From positions 124,001 to 188,000 of the forward strand of contig CAJTDK010000006.1 in the NCBI GenBank assembly GCA_910575105.1: a DNA stretch of 64,000 bases, written 5' to 3'. The translations under genes and the position numbers were made by a program. Every line of letters begins with the position of its first letter. Position 1 is the stretch's first letter. The notes below the pieces were generated by a model, which did not search any database, was not told the DNA's origin, and saw nothing but the letters and a program-made list of their open reading frames with translations. Of this stretch, positions 43,569 to 53,523 are shown piece by piece. This DNA is from Lachnospiraceae bacterium (lineage in GTDB: Bacteria > Bacillota > Clostridia > Lachnospirales > Lachnospiraceae).

Positions 43569-43594
43569 CTTTTTTCCTCCTTGTAGTTTTTGTT

Positions 43595-43613
43595 TCCGGT
43601 ATGAGCTACCGGA
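43595..43613 (-). repeat. Small hairpin in the leader of the interrupted binding-protein gene
   Basis: TCCGGTA/TACCGGA form a perfect 7-bp stem with a 5-nt loop, about 14 bp ahead of the ribosome binding site. It may stabilise the 5' end of the message. Confidence 0.45.
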
Positions 43614-43747
43614 TGTATTGATAATGAGTAAATGATAGCATCCTCTATATACAATTCCCATAAAATAAAATGTCCATTTTCTATAAAATTCTTACCTTTA
43701 TCATTACCTTTAAACAAATATGCCGCAAAAGACCCGAAAATAAGATA

Positions 43748-43767
43748 AGCCCGCCAAAAGGCGGGCT
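43748..43767 (-). terminator. Terminator of pyruvate kinase gene
   Basis: A perfect 8-bp GC stem AGCCCGCC/GGCGGGCT with a 4-nt loop, followed on the minus strand by TATCTTATTTT. Confidence 0.75.
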
Positions 43768-43824
43768 CGTTCGCTAACACTGCTGACAATATATAGTTCA
43801 GGATGATATCTTTATACAGGTCGT

Positions 43825-45261
43825 TTAATCTACAATCGCGATCCGCATCATATTGCTGACGCCAGCCTGCCGGCCGCCTACTACCGGGGACGGAATGCCC
43901 GCAGTCAGGATAACGACGTCGCCGGTCTCAGCGATCTGCTTCGCGCATACAAGCTCGATAGCGCTGTTGCAGATATCCTCCGTCGTGTGAACCTCGATGG
44001 ACTTCATCGGGCGCACGCCCCAGTAGATCTGCATCCTTCTCAAGGACGCGGAATCCGGGCTGACACCGATGATCTCGGTCTGCGGCTTGAACTTAGATAC
44101 TACCCGCGCTGTAGCGCCGGACATGGACGGCGCGATGATACACTTCGCTTTCAGGTTCATGGCTGTGGAGACTGTAGCAAAGCCTAAGGCGCTTGACGCG
44201 CTCTTCATCCGATGAGCCTCCGACTGGCGCAGGAGCGTCTCATAATCTAAGTGATCCTCGGTATTCTCTACGATATGTACCATCATCTGGAGGGCTTCCA
44301 CCGGGTATTTTCCATTGGCTGTCTCTCCAGAGAGCATCACAGCATCCGTCCCGTCATAGACCGCATTGGCCACATCTGTCACCTCCGCCCTGGTCGGACG
44401 CGGATTGCGGATCATGGAGTCTAACATCTGGGTCGCCGTGATGACCGGCTTGAAGTTATCGTTGCACTTCTGGATCAGCATTTTCTGCAGATAAGGAACC
44501 TCCTCTGCCGGGATCTCGACGCCTAAGTCTCCCCTGGCGACCATGATCCCGTCCGCACAGCGGATGATCTCATCGATGTTCTGTATCCCTTCTGCATTCT
44601 CAATCTTAGCAATGATCGGGATGTAGGGTGCCTTCAGCTCTCTTAAATACGCCTTAATCTCTAATATACACTCTGCGTTCCGCACAAAGGAGGCCGCGAT
44701 AAAGTCAATCTCCTGCTCCACGCCGAACTTGATATCCTCTCTGTCCTTTTCCGTGATCGCCGGAAGCCTTACAGGGACATTGGGCACGTTGACCCCCTTT
44801 CTCTCCCCAAGCTCACCGCCGTTGGTGATCTTGCAGACAAGCTCGCTCTCGGTTTTATCCTTTACTTCCAGCCCGATCAGCCCGTCGTCGATGAGGATCG
44901 TACTTCCGAGCTGCACGTCGTCAATAAGTCCCGGGTAGGTAATGGATACCCTTGTATGGTCTCCCTCTATCTCCTTTGTCGACAGGGTAAATGTCCCGCC
45001 TGTCTCAAGGGTCACTTTCTTTCCTTCCTTCAGCACGCCTGTACGGATCTCCGGACCCTTCGTATCCAAGAGGATCGCAACCGGCACCTTCTCCTCCTTG
45101 CGCAGCTTCTTGACCATATCCATGCGCACCTTCTGTTCCTCGTGCGTCCCGTGGGAGAAATTGAATCTGGCAATATCCATGCCGTCCTGTATAAGCTTCC
45201 TCACAATCTCCGGATCGTTAGTTCCCGGTCCCATCGTACATACAATCTTTGTTTTTTTCAT
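43825..45261 (-). CDS. pyk: Pyruvate kinase
   Basis: A 478-residue glycolytic enzyme that converts PEP and ADP to pyruvate and ATP. It starts MKKTKIVCTMGPGTNDPEIV. Active-site parts are RFNFSHGTHEEQ, LLDTKGPEIRTG, the Lys/Glu segment IIAKIENAEGI, GIMVARGDLGVEIP and the TATQMLDSMIRNPRPTRAE signature. It lacks the C-terminal PEP-utiliser domain found in Bacillus enzymes. The true start is taken as the ATG at 45261; a GTG five codons earlier is too close to AAGGAG. Confidence 0.97.
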   Translation of the reverse strand: MKKTKIVCTMGPGTNDPEIVRKLIQDGMDIARFNFSHGTHEEQKVRMDMVKKLRKEEKVPVAILLDTKGPEIRTGVLKEGKKVTLETGGTFTLSTKEIEGDHTRVSITYPGLIDDVQLGSTILIDDGLIGLEVKDKTESELVCKITNGGELGERKGVNVPNVPVRLPAITEKDREDIKFGVEQEIDFIAASFVRNAECILEIKAYLRELKAPYIPIIAKIENAEGIQNIDEIIRCADGIMVARGDLGVEIPAEEVPYLQKMLIQKCNDNFKPVITATQMLDSMIRNPRPTRAEVTDVANAVYDGTDAVMLSGETANGKYPVEALQMMVHIVENTEDHLDYETLLRQSEAHRMKSASSALGFATVSTAMNLKAKCIIAPSMSGATARVVSKFKPQTEIIGVSPDSASLRRMQIYWGVRPMKSIEVHTTEDICNSAIELVCAKQIAETGDVVILTAGIPSPVVGGRQAGVSNMMRIAIVD

Positions 45262-45321
45262 CTTTCCAAACCACACTCCTTAATTTATTTTACCTTTCTT
45301 TAAGACAAACTCCTATGTAAT

Positions 45322-45350
45322 ACTTTACTTCTAAATGCCTGCTCTTTCAA
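45322..45350 (-). promoter_or_regulatory. Promoter of pyruvate kinase
   Basis: Minus strand TTGAAA (45345-45350) and TAAAGT (45322-45327) with 17 bp between. Confidence 0.6.
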
Positions 45351-45438
45351 TCACTTTTCCAAGGCAGACTGCACAAAATATTTCAAAAATTTTTGGAGCG
45401 CCCGGAAATGGACGCAAAAATATCCGCACACCAACGCA

Positions 45439-45479
45439 GACACCCGCCGCCGTACCTCTATCGTCCGGCAGCGGGTGTC
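45439..45479 (-). terminator. Inverted repeat behind the rhomboid-like gene
   Basis: GACACCCGC/GCGGGTGTC plus GCCG/CGGC across one mismatch gives a 14-position hairpin with a 13-nt loop. No adjacent T-run is present, so termination is only likely. Confidence 0.5.
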
Positions 45480-45537
45480 CCGCCTTTGTATCATGCGTTC
45501 ACCGCCACGTTTCAGGAAACGCACAGTAATGCCGCTG

Positions 45538-46410
45538 TCACTTCACATGCGTATGGGTAAAGAGATGATCCTGGCAGTATTCATAATTGCCGTTGCACTT
45601 CGAGCAGTACCGGAATTCCAGTTCCGGATCGTCAAGCTCCGTGCGCCCGCACACGGCACACCTGTGCTTCGCCCCGCCTGCGTAGACATTCACCTGGCGC
45701 TTCGCCTGTCTTACATTCTTCTTAAACTCATGCTTGCGCCTGATCTGCCCCGGCGTATATGGCTTCATATTCCTGGAACCGAGGAAAAAAATCAGGAAAT
45801 TGAGAATCGAGACCACCGCAGCCAGCGCGTTGGCCTTGAACGTGATGCCGTACACCGGATTCCCTCCATATGCCGGAAGAAACGCCTGAATCACCGCCCA
45901 CACAAAGTACAATCCGTCTAAAAGCGCCAGCCACTTCACCTTCACCGGGATGATCATATACAGATAGAACTGCATATCCGGGAACAGCGCCGCATACACA
46001 AAAAACAGGGACATGTTCAGATAGTGGGTTCCAAGCTGGAAAGACAGCCCGGTAAGCAGATAGACCAAAAGCGCCGCGATGACATGGAACAGCATCCCTG
46101 AGAAAAAGTACAGGTTGAAGCGGAACGCCCCCCACGTCATCTCAAGCTGCCTTCCGATAAAATAATAGAGGGACAGTGCAAAGATGATCCAGATGATGCT
46201 GCTCGAGGGCGGGTCTATGATAAAGGTGACAATCCGCCAGATCTGGCCGCGCATAAGCGCCGCCGCGTCAAGACTCAGGTATTGCCCGTAGAAATACGGA
46301 TTAATGATGTCCAGCACAAAACCAGACCCGTACAGGATAATGATATAGGTCATCAGGTTCGGTATCGCGTATCTGCCGTATTTCCGTTCTAATTTACTAA
46401 TCCAATCCAT
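45538..46410 (-). CDS. Rhomboid-like membrane protein with C-terminal zinc-binding tail
   Basis: A 290-residue integral membrane protein with about five to six helices (PNLMTYIIILYGSGFVLDII, SIIWIIFALSLYYFIGRQLE, NLYFFSGMLFHVIAALLVYLL and more), with the general pattern of rhomboid-fold proteins. The catalytic GxSG serine motif is absent, so it is probably not a protease. After a basic linker comes a Cys-rich tail (HRCAVCGRTE, FRYCSKCNGNYEYCQDH) that should bind zinc in the cytoplasm. AAGGAG is 10 bp ahead of the ATG. It is divergent from the large activase gene. Function unknown. Confidence 0.75.
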   Translation of the reverse strand: MDWISKLERKYGRYAIPNLMTYIIILYGSGFVLDIINPYFYGQYLSLDAAALMRGQIWRIVTFIIDPPSSSIIWIIFALSLYYFIGRQLEMTWGAFRFNLYFFSGMLFHVIAALLVYLLTGLSFQLGTHYLNMSLFFVYAALFPDMQFYLYMIIPVKVKWLALLDGLYFVWAVIQAFLPAYGGNPVYGITFKANALAAVVSILNFLIFFLGSRNMKPYTPGQIRRKHEFKKNVRQAKRQVNVYAGGAKHRCAVCGRTELDDPELEFRYCSKCNGNYEYCQDHLFTHTHVK

Positions 46411-46469
46411 AAAAACTACTCCTTAAAACTGTCAGAATTTAACTGTTCCGAAAAAAATACATTGTATTT

Positions 46470-46498
46470 ATCTTACCTTTTTGACCGGTGTTTGTCAA
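46470..46498 (-). promoter_or_regulatory. Promoter of the rhomboid-like gene
   Basis: Minus strand TTGACA (46493-46498) and TAAGAT (46470-46475), spacing 17 bp. Confidence 0.75.
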
Positions 46499-46550
46499 TT
46501 CTACCATGTAAGTTTAATACGTTTTTAATATTCTTATCACATTTTGTTAA

Positions 46551-46579
46551 TTGTAAAGTCAAAAATTTTGTCGTATAAT
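46551..46579 (+). promoter_or_regulatory. Promoter of the activase gene
   Basis: TTGTAA (46551-46556) and TATAAT (46574-46579), spacing 17 bp; leader of about 70 nt. Confidence 0.75.
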
Positions 46580-46657
46580 GTTACAGGCTGTAAAATCAAA
46601 AAATGCATTTAATAGGAAAACACACATAGATTGTATAGATTAAAGGAGTGTTATTTC

Positions 46658-49600
46658 ATGGCAAGAAAAGAAAATTACACATTAGGCATTGATATTGGCT
46701 CTACGACTGTAAAAATTGCCATTTTGGATGAGAATAATGACGTTGTTTTCTCAGATTATGAAAGACATTTTGCTGACATACAGGAAACGCTGTCAGACCT
46801 TTTGGGACGTGCCATCTACAAGCTAGGCGCAGTCTACGCCTCCCCTGTCATCACGGGCTCCGGGGGGCTTTCCCTGGCCGGCCACCTCAAGGTTCCCTTT
46901 GTCCAGGAGGTGATCGCAGTATCTGCCGCTCTGCAGGACTATGCCCCGCAGACGGACGTAGCTATCGAGCTTGGGGGAGAGGACGCCAAGATCATCTATT
47001 TTGAAGGGGGCAATGTAGAGCAGCGGATGAACGGCGTATGCGCCGGAGGAACAGGTTCCTTCATCGACCAGATGGCATCCCTTCTGCAGACCGATGCTTC
47101 CGGCCTCAACGCATATGCGAAAGACTATCGCGCCCTCTACGCTATCGCCGCAAGGTGCGGTGTATTTGCAAAGTCGGATATCCAGCCGCTCATCAATGAG
47201 GGGGCGTCAAAGGAGGATCTGGCTGCATCGATCTTCCAGGCGGTAGTGAACCAGACCATCAGCGGGCTTGCCTGCGGGAAGCCCATCCGGGGACATGTGG
47301 CGTTCCTCGGAGGCCCGCTTCATTTCCTGTCGGAGCTTAGGGAGGCGTTTATCCGCACACTTAAGCTTGACGATGAACATATTATCGCGCCGAACCATTC
47401 CCATCTGTTTGCCGCCATCGGCTCTGCGCTGAACTCTGGGCGGGACCTCCATGTGTCCCTCAGAGACATGCAGAACCGCCTGGAGGGAAAGATTAAGATG
47501 GAATTTGAAGTAGACCGCATGGAGCCGCTGTTTGCAAGTGAAGCAGAGTTCCATGCGTTCAAGGAGCGGCATGACCGGCATCAGGTTCCGGTGAAGGATC
47601 TGGCTACTTACCGGGGGAGGGCATTTCTCGGTATTGATGCAGGCTCTACCACCACAAAGGCGGCTCTCGTGGGAGAGGACGGGACGCTTCTTTACTCCTT
47701 CTACCACAATAACGAGGGAGACCCGCTGGGCACGACCATAAGCGCCATAAAGGATATCTACCGCCAGCTTCCTGAGGGAGTGGATATCGTCCATTCCTGC
47801 TCCACCGGCTACGGCGAAGCACTGATCAAGTCAGCACTTCTTTTGGACGAGGGGGAGGTAGAGACCGTCTCCCACTACTATGCTGCTTCTTTCTTTGCGC
47901 CGGATGTGGATTGTATCCTCGACATCGGCGGCCAGGATATGAAGTGCATCAAGATCAAGAACCAGACGGTTGACAACGTTTTGCTCAACGAGGCCTGCTC
48001 CTCCGGCTGCGGCTCATTTATCGAGACCTTTGCCAAGTCTCTGAATTATTCTGTGGAGGATTTTGCCCACGAAGCGCTGTTCGCCCGCAATCCCATCGAC
48101 CTTGGCACCCGCTGTACCGTATTTATGAATTCTAAGGTGAAGCAGGCGCAGAAGGAGGGCGCGGAGGTTGCCGATATCTCTGCCGGGCTTGCTTATTCCG
48201 TGATCAAAAATGCACTGTTTAAGGTGATCAAGGTTTCCAACGCCTCAGAGCTTGGCCGGCATATCGTCGTCCAGGGCGGTACGTTTTACAACAATGCCGT
48301 GTTAAGAAGCTTTGAAAAGATCGCGGGCTGCGAGGCGATCCGCCCGGATATCGCCGGTATCATGGGAGCCTTCGGGGCAGCGCTCATCGCCCGGGAGCGG
48401 TATTCCGGCTGCAAGGGTACGACTATGCTCCCTATCCATGAGATAGAAGCCTTAACATACTCCACGACCATGACGAAATGCCGGGGCTGCACCAACAACT
48501 GCCGCCTGACGGTCAATCATTTCAGCGGGGACCGCAAATTTATCACCGGGAACCGCTGTGAGCGCGGCCTCGGGAAGGAACAGACTAAGAACAAGCTGCC
48601 GAACCTTTTTGCGTATAAGGCAAAGCGGTATTTCGGCTACACGCCTCTCCCGGAAAATGTGGCAAAACGGGGCGTCATCGGCATTCCCCGTGTCCTTAAC
48701 ATATACGAGAACTACCCGTTCTGGTTCACATTTTTCCATAACCTTGGCTTTTCTGTGCTGCTTTCTCCCGTTTCCACGCGGAAGATCTATGAGCTTGGCA
48801 TAGAATCCATACCCAGCGAGTCCGAGTGTTACCCGGCAAAGCTTGCACACGGCCATGTTCAGTGGCTGATCAACAAGGGGGTCAAGAGGATCTTCTATCC
48901 CAGCATCCCTTATGAACGGAATGAATTTGCGGAGGCCAACAATCACTACAACTGCCCGATCGTTACCTCCTACCCGGAAAATATCAAGAATAACATCGAT
49001 GCAATTGTGAACGGAGAGATCGAGTTTATCCATCCTTTCCTTTCATTGACCAATGCAGAGACATTAACCCGCAGGCTTGTTGAGGAGTTTTCTGGTCGCT
49101 TCGGCATTACCGCTGAGGAGATCCACTCTGCTGTGAGCGCTGCATGGGATGAGCTGAATGCCTGCCGGGACGATATGCGCAAGAAAGGCGAGGAGACTGT
49201 CCGGTTCCTTGATCAGACCGGGAACCGGGGCATCGTCCTTGCAGGGCGGCCGTACCACATCGACCCGGAGGTAAACCACGGCATACCAGAGCTGATCAAT
49301 TCCTACAATATCGCTGTGCTCACGGAGGATTCCGTCTCACACCTGCACCCGGTAGAGCGCCCCATCAATGTGATGGACCAGTGGATGTACCACTCCCGCC
49401 TTTATGCTGCGGCGAACTATGTAAAGACTAGGGAAAACCTGGATTTTATCCAGCTTAACTCCTTCGGCTGCGGCCTGGATGCCGTAACCACCGACCAGGC
49501 GGCGGACATCCTCAACAGCTCCGACAAGATCTACACCTCACTGAAGATCGACGAGGTCAACAATCTCGGCGCTGCAAGAATCCGCGTCCGCTCTCTTCTG

Positions 49601-50902
49601 GCAGCGATCCGCGTGAGAGAGCAGCGCAAGGAAAAGCGCACCATCCATCCGGCCTCCATCGACAAGGTCGTATTTACCAAAGAAATGCGGAAGAACTACA
49701 CGATTCTGTGTCCGCAGATGTCGCCTATCCACTTTGAGCTTCTGGAGCCTGCATTTAACGCGTCAGGCTATCGTCTGCAGGTGCTGCCTAACGACAATAA
49801 ACGTGCCGTTGACGTGGGACTGAAATACGTGAATAACGATGCGTGCTATCCCTCCCTTATGGTGGTAGGGCAGATCATGGACGCTATCCTCTCAGGCCGG
49901 TATGATACGGAAAGGATCGCTGTCATCATCAGCCAGACCGGCGGAGGGTGCCGCGCATCGAACTATATCGGGTTTATCCGTCGTGCACTGAAAAAAGCGG
50001 GTTACGGCAATATCCCGGTGATCTCTGTCAATTTGAGCGGTCTGGAGGAGAACCCTGGCTTCAAGCTTACGCCGAACCTGATCCTGCGCGGGATCTACGG
50101 TGTCATCTTCGGGGATATCTTCATGAAATGTGTGTACCGGTTGCGCCCCTATGAGGCTGTTCCAGGCTCAGTCAACGCCATGCATGAGAAGTGGAAAAAG
50201 GCCTGCCAGCGGTTTCTGTCAGAGGGATATCCTTCCAGAGGAAAGTTCAAGAAACTGTGCCGGGACATCATTGAAGACTTTGACCAGAATATTGCCATCA
50301 CCGACGTGAAAAAACCCCGCGTGGGCATCGTCGGCGAGATCCTGGTCAAATTCCTTCCCGCCGCCAACAATTATCTTGTTGAGCTGCTGGAAAGCGAGGG
50401 AGCAGAGGCGGTCGTACCAGACCTTTTAGACTTCCTTCTGTACTCCTTCTACAACCAGAACTTTAAGTCCGAAAAGCTAGGCTTTGCCAGATCCAAGGCA
50501 ATCATAGGCAATATCGGCATCCGCATCTTAGAGTGGATGCGAAAGCCCGCTACAGAAATGTTTAAAAAGAGCCGCCGCTTCACTCCTCCTGCAAGAATCC
50601 AGGAGCTTGGACGGATGGCATCGGAGATCGTCTCCCTGGGCAACCAGACTGGGGAAGGTTGGTTTTTGACCGGGGAGATGCTGGAGCTGATACATAGCGG
50701 CGCACCGAATATCGTGTGCACACAGCCTTTCGCCTGCCTTCCTAACCATGTGGTGGGAAAAGGCGTCATCAAGGAGTTAAGGAGACGTTATCCCCAGTCC
50801 AATGTGGTGGCGATCGACTTTGATCCGGGAGCCAGCGAAGTAAACCAGCTCAACCGGATCAAGCTGATGCTGTCCACCGCCCATAAAAATGTAAAGGCAT
50901 AA
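46658..50902 (+). CDS. Giant 2-hydroxyacyl-CoA dehydratase activase-type protein (double BcrA/BadF ATPase plus DUF2229)
   Basis: A 1414-residue protein. It has two tandem ASKHA ATPase modules, each with its own phosphate loop: [12 protein letters not shown] near residue 10 and [15 protein letters not shown] near 325. Each also has a Cys loop, [15 protein letters not shown] and [15 protein letters not shown], that in HgdC-type activases holds the bridging 4Fe-4S cluster. A Cys-rich stretch ([13 protein letters not shown], about 607) follows, then a DUF2229 region and a C-terminal part resembling dehydratase subunits ([36 protein letters not shown]). AAAGGAG lies 9 bp ahead of the start. No partner dehydratase genes are adjacent. 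Its physiological substrate is not known. Confidence 0.92.
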   Translation: MARKENYTLGIDIGSTTVKIAILDENNDVVFSDYERHFADIQETLSDLLGRAIYKLGAVYASPVITGSGGLSLAGHLKVPFVQEVIAVSAALQDYAPQTDVAIELGGEDAKIIYFEGGNVEQRMNGVCAGGTGSFIDQMASLLQTDASGLNAYAKDYRALYAIAARCGVFAKSDIQPLINEGASKEDLAASIFQAVVNQTISGLACGKPIRGHVAFLGGPLHFLSELREAFIRTLKLDDEHIIAPNHSHLFAAIGSALNSGRDLHVSLRDMQNRLEGKIKMEFEVDRMEPLFASEAEFHAFKERHDRHQVPVKDLATYRGRAFLGIDAGSTTTKAALVGEDGTLLYSFYHNNEGDPLGTTISAIKDIYRQLPEGVDIVHSCSTGYGEALIKSALLLDEGEVETVSHYYAASFFAPDVDCILDIGGQDMKCIKIKNQTVDNVLLNEACSSGCGSFIETFAKSLNYSVEDFAHEALFARNPIDLGTRCTVFMNSKVKQAQKEGAEVADISAGLAYSVIKNALFKVIKVSNASELGRHIVVQGGTFYNNAVLRSFEKIAGCEAIRPDIAGIMGAFGAALIARERYSGCKGTTMLPIHEIEALTYSTTMTKCRGCTNNCRLTVNHFSGDRKFITGNRCERGLGKEQTKNKLPNLFAYKAKRYFGYTPLPENVAKRGVIGIPRVLNIYENYPFWFTFFHNLGFSVLLSPVSTRKIYELGIESIPSESECYPAKLAHGHVQWLINKGVKRIFYPSIPYERNEFAEANNHYNCPIVTSYPENIKNNIDAIVNGEIEFIHPFLSLTNAETLTRRLVEEFSGRFGITAEEIHSAVSAAWDELNACRDDMRKKGEETVRFLDQTGNRGIVLAGRPYHIDPEVNHGIPELINSYNIAVLTEDSVSHLHPVERPINVMDQWMYHSRLYAAANYVKTRENLDFIQLNSFGCGLDAVTTDQAADILNSSDKIYTSLKIDEVNNLGAARIRVRSLLAAIRVREQRKEKRTIHPASIDKVVFTKEMRKNYTILCPQMSPIHFELLEPAFNASGYRLQVLPNDNKRAVDVGLKYVNNDACYPSLMVVGQIMDAILSGRYDTERIAVIISQTGGGCRASNYIGFIRRALKKAGYGNIPVISVNLSGLEENPGFKLTPNLILRGIYGVIFGDIFMKCVYRLRPYEAVPGSVNAMHEKWKKACQRFLSEGYPSRGKFKKLCRDIIEDFDQNIAITDVKKPRVGIVGEILVKFLPAANNYLVELLESEGAEAVVPDLLDFLLYSFYNQNFKSEKLGFARSKAIIGNIGIRILEWMRKPATEMFKKSRRFTPPARIQELGRMASEIVSLGNQTGEGWFLTGEMLELIHSGAPNIVCTQPFACLPNHVVGKGVIKELRRRYPQSNVVAIDFDPGASEVNQLNRIKLMLSTAHKNVKA

Positions 50903-50923
50903 GCTTTATCATGCATCAATCAG

Positions 50924-50961
50924 CGCCTTTTCTGTCCCTGCCGGCAGGAAGGCGTTTTTTT
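50924..50961 (+). terminator. Terminator of the activase gene
   Basis: CGCCTT (50924-50929) pairs with AAGGCG (50949-50954), with an inner CCTGCC/GGCAGG, and is followed by seven T. Confidence 0.85.
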
Positions 50962-51233
50962 CAGCACAAAAAGCTCTGCCCTGCCTCCATACCCTTTCTC
51001 CGACGCATCTCCTATGCTTATCCGCCCCTTGCCTTTTGCGAACACAGAAGCGATGTAGAGCTCCATTCCCAGCATCCCCGCCAGCATCTTAAAAATGTGG
51101 ATTTGCCCGCACCGTTGGGGCCTAAGATTCCGTACACGCATCCCTGCGGCACGGTGAGGGTAATGTCCCTGACTGCCAGATGGCGGCGGAAAGTTTTTGA
51201 TCAACCTGATACTTCTAAGATATTTTGCGTCAT
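50962..51233 (-). pseudogene. Remnant of an ABC transporter ATPase
   Basis: From the ATG at 51233, which has AGGAGGG 10 bp upstream, one frame reads MTQNILEVSG, an in-frame TGA, then SKTFRRHLAVRDITLTVPQG and the Walker A motif GILGPNGAGKST. Directly after that the frame slips and only about 25 further codons of unrelated sequence remain before the activase terminator. This is the first fifth of a bacitracin- or lantibiotic-type export ATPase, inactivated by a stop and a large deletion. Confidence 0.75.
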
Positions 51234-51314
51234 ATGATTTATTCCCTCCTTATGCTTTGTGATGTTGTTTACATTGATAAGCATAAGGGGGAAATATAAA
51301 GAAATGATAAAGAT

Positions 51315-52127
51315 TTACATTTTTACGAGCATCTCCCTCACCGTCTCTCCATACACCGGATGACGCTTATAGGGAGCGATCTCGTGGAGCGGCTCCAGCA
51401 CAAACTTACGCTTATGCATCTCCACATGGGGGATGCATAAATCTTCCGACTCTGTCACCAGGTCATCATAAAAGATGATATCAAGATCCAGTGTCCGCGG
51501 CCCCCAGCGGATCACTCTCTCCCGCCCGGCCGCCTGCTCAATCCCGTGAAGCTCTTCCAAAAGCTCTTCTGGTGTAAGAAGCGTGCGAAGCTTAAGACAG
51601 GCATTTAAAAAATCCGCCTGGTCTGTCACACCGTAAGGCGGTGTCTCATAATAGGAAGAAACCTTTATCACCTCGGTATCCGCCAGCTCATTAAGGGCGG
51701 CGGCGGCTTCGTCAAGATATGCCTTCCGGTCTCCCATGTTGGAGCCAAGGGCGATATAGGCGGTGTGCCACCCCCGGCTGATCTCGACAGAGACAGTCTC
51801 CAGCGGAAGCCCAACCGGAGCCCACGGCTTCTTCACCTCCAGCCGCACATTTTCCAGATGGGGCGTACGCAACAGGAGCTCCTTTGCCAGTCCCTCCGCC
51901 GCACACTCCAGAAGCTTATACGTATGCGCTTTCATATAGGAGTCCATAAAACGGCAGACCTCCCCGTAATCCACGGACGCTTCAAGGTCGTCAGCCTTTC
52001 CCGCCTTTCTCGTATCCACAGAAAGCACCGCAGATACCAGAAACTTCTGCCCCAATCTGTTCTCCTCCGGAAATACGCCGTGCCTGGCAAATATTTCTAA
52101 ATTCACTATCTTAATCTGATCTTTCAT
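51315..52127 (-). CDS. folK: Bifunctional dihydroneopterin aldolase / HPPK
   Basis: A 270-residue fusion. Residues 1-118 are FolB (IKIVNLEIFARHGVFPEENRLGQKF, VDYGEVC, LLECAAEGLAKELL, VRLEVKKPWAP), which cleaves dihydroneopterin to 6-hydroxymethyl-dihydropterin. Residues 122-270 are FolK (AYIALGSNMGDRKAYL, YETPPYGVTDQADFLNAC, RWGPRTLDLDIIFYDD), which adds pyrophosphate to it. It is the last gene of the folate operon, 41 bp after folP. The ATG at 52127 is favoured over a GTG four codons earlier. Confidence 0.94.
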   Translation of the reverse strand: MKDQIKIVNLEIFARHGVFPEENRLGQKFLVSAVLSVDTRKAGKADDLEASVDYGEVCRFMDSYMKAHTYKLLECAAEGLAKELLLRTPHLENVRLEVKKPWAPVGLPLETVSVEISRGWHTAYIALGSNMGDRKAYLDEAAAALNELADTEVIKVSSYYETPPYGVTDQADFLNACLKLRTLLTPEELLEELHGIEQAAGRERVIRWGPRTLDLDIIFYDDLVTESEDLCIPHVEMHKRKFVLEPLHEIAPYKRHPVYGETVREMLVKM

Positions 52128-52168
52128 TCTCTCCGCCACCCTTCTATCATAGATTTATTATCACTGTC

Positions 52169-52975
52169 CTACGACCCAAGTATCGCCTCCGCCATCCTTA
52201 CCGCACGCAGATTGGCCTTTACGTCATGAACCCGCACAAAGGAACAGCCGCTCATCACTCCCATCACTGTAGTCACAAGCGTACCCTCCAGCCGCTCATC
52301 AGACGGAAGGTCGAGAGTCAGCCCGATCACCGATTTGCGTGATGCCCCAAGAAGTACAGGATAACCAAGGCTCTTAAGCTCCCCGAGCCTTTTTAGCATC
52401 TCAAGATTCATCTCATATGTCTTGCCAAAGCCGATACCGGGATCCACCATGATCTGCTCGTCCCTGATCCCGGCAGCTTTCGCAAGCCTCACGCTGTCTG
52501 AGAGATCCGCGCATACTTCTGCTGCAAGGTCTGTATATACGGCATCGTCCCGGTTGTGCATCAGGCAGCACGCCGCATCACTCCCGGCGATCACCGCTGC
52601 CATATTCTTATCATACTTAAGCCCCCAGATGTCATTGACCAGCGCGGCTCCCGCCGAAAGCGCTGCCTCTGCCACCCGGCTTTTGTAGGTATCGATGGAT
52701 ACCGGCACGTCAAAGCGGTCTCTGAGCTTTTCAATCACCAAAGCTGTACGGCTGATTTCCTCATCCACGCTGATCTTCGTATGCCCGGGTCTTGTGGACT
52801 CGCCGCCCACGTCCAGGATAGCCGCCCCCTCCTTTACCATCTCCTCCGCATGAAAAAGCGCAGCGTCCAGTTCCTTATAGCGCCCGCCGTCTGAGAAGGA
52901 ATCCGGCGTCACATTCAGGATACCCATAAGATATACCCTGTTGTCTGTGTCAAATGTTTTTCCTCCGATTTGCAT
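52169..52975 (-). CDS. folP: Dihydropteroate synthase
   Basis: A 268-residue TIM-barrel enzyme that joins 6-hydroxymethyl-dihydropterin pyrophosphate and p-aminobenzoate. It has GILNVTPDSFSDGG, ILDVGGESTRPGH, VPVSIDTYKSRVAEAAL, LVNDIWGLK, MVDPGIGFGKT and VLLGASRKSVIG. Length is standard. AAGGAG is 8 bp ahead of the start and the gene begins 12 bp after the HD protein gene. Confidence 0.96.
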   Translation of the reverse strand: MQIGGKTFDTDNRVYLMGILNVTPDSFSDGGRYKELDAALFHAEEMVKEGAAILDVGGESTRPGHTKISVDEEISRTALVIEKLRDRFDVPVSIDTYKSRVAEAALSAGAALVNDIWGLKYDKNMAAVIAGSDAACCLMHNRDDAVYTDLAAEVCADLSDSVRLAKAAGIRDEQIMVDPGIGFGKTYEMNLEMLKRLGELKSLGYPVLLGASRKSVIGLTLDLPSDERLEGTLVTTVMGVMSGCSFVRVHDVKANLRAVRMAEAILGS

Positions 52976-52987
52976 ACCCTCTTCTCC

Positions 52988-53476
52988 TTAAATCTCAATC
53001 TCCAGATTCTTTTTCTCTCTGCTCCAGTCACACTCCGGCTCACTATCACAGGCAAAACACATCCGCGAGCGCTTATCGCTGACATAAAGCAGCCGCTCAA
53101 GCCTGCTCATCCCGTCCCTCTCCCTCCGGTGACCGAAGATTGCCCGGAGGATCTCCTGCCTTTCCTCTCTGGAATAATAGTCCTCCGGCAGGTCATCTAA
53201 GATTGTCCCGGCAATCTCAGCCGATGCCTGCTCATGAGGGATTCCCTCCTGATACTGCCTGGCCTTCCCGATATCATGGAGCAGCGCGGCCCCATAGATA
53301 ACCTCCTTGCGTATCCCCAGATCATGCTCCAGGTCAATGATGTAAGCGATACGCGCCACATCAAGCAGATGATCCATCTGATGGCAGCAGAACTTCCGTC
53401 CCTTTTCTGCATCCCTTAACCGTTCATCATATTCCATATACAGCGGATGCTTTCTGATCGCCTCGATCTCCTTCAT
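52988..53476 (-). CDS. HD-domain phosphohydrolase in the folate operon
   Basis: A 162-residue HD-superfamily metal hydrolase. The metal ligands appear as His32 of FCCHQMDHLLDVARIA, His67-Asp68 of ALLHDIGKARQYQ, His81 of IPHEQASAEIAG, His116 of IFGHRRER and Asp134 of LYVSDKRSR. The C-terminus has three cysteines (Cys140, 143, 149) that could bind a metal. HD proteins hydrolyse nucleotide or other phosphate esters. It stands between folE and folP, where the enzyme that dephosphorylates dihydroneopterin triphosphate is needed and no Nudix gene is present, so that role is a reasonable but untested idea. Confidence 0.85.
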   Translation of the reverse strand: MKEIEAIRKHPLYMEYDERLRDAEKGRKFCCHQMDHLLDVARIAYIIDLEHDLGIRKEVIYGAALLHDIGKARQYQEGIPHEQASAEIAGTILDDLPEDYYSREERQEILRAIFGHRRERDGMSRLERLLYVSDKRSRMCFACDSEPECDWSREKKNLEIEI

Positions 53477-53523
53477 CTGTGTCTCTCCTTATCACTTTTC
53501 CGGTCATCTCTGAATCCCTCCTG

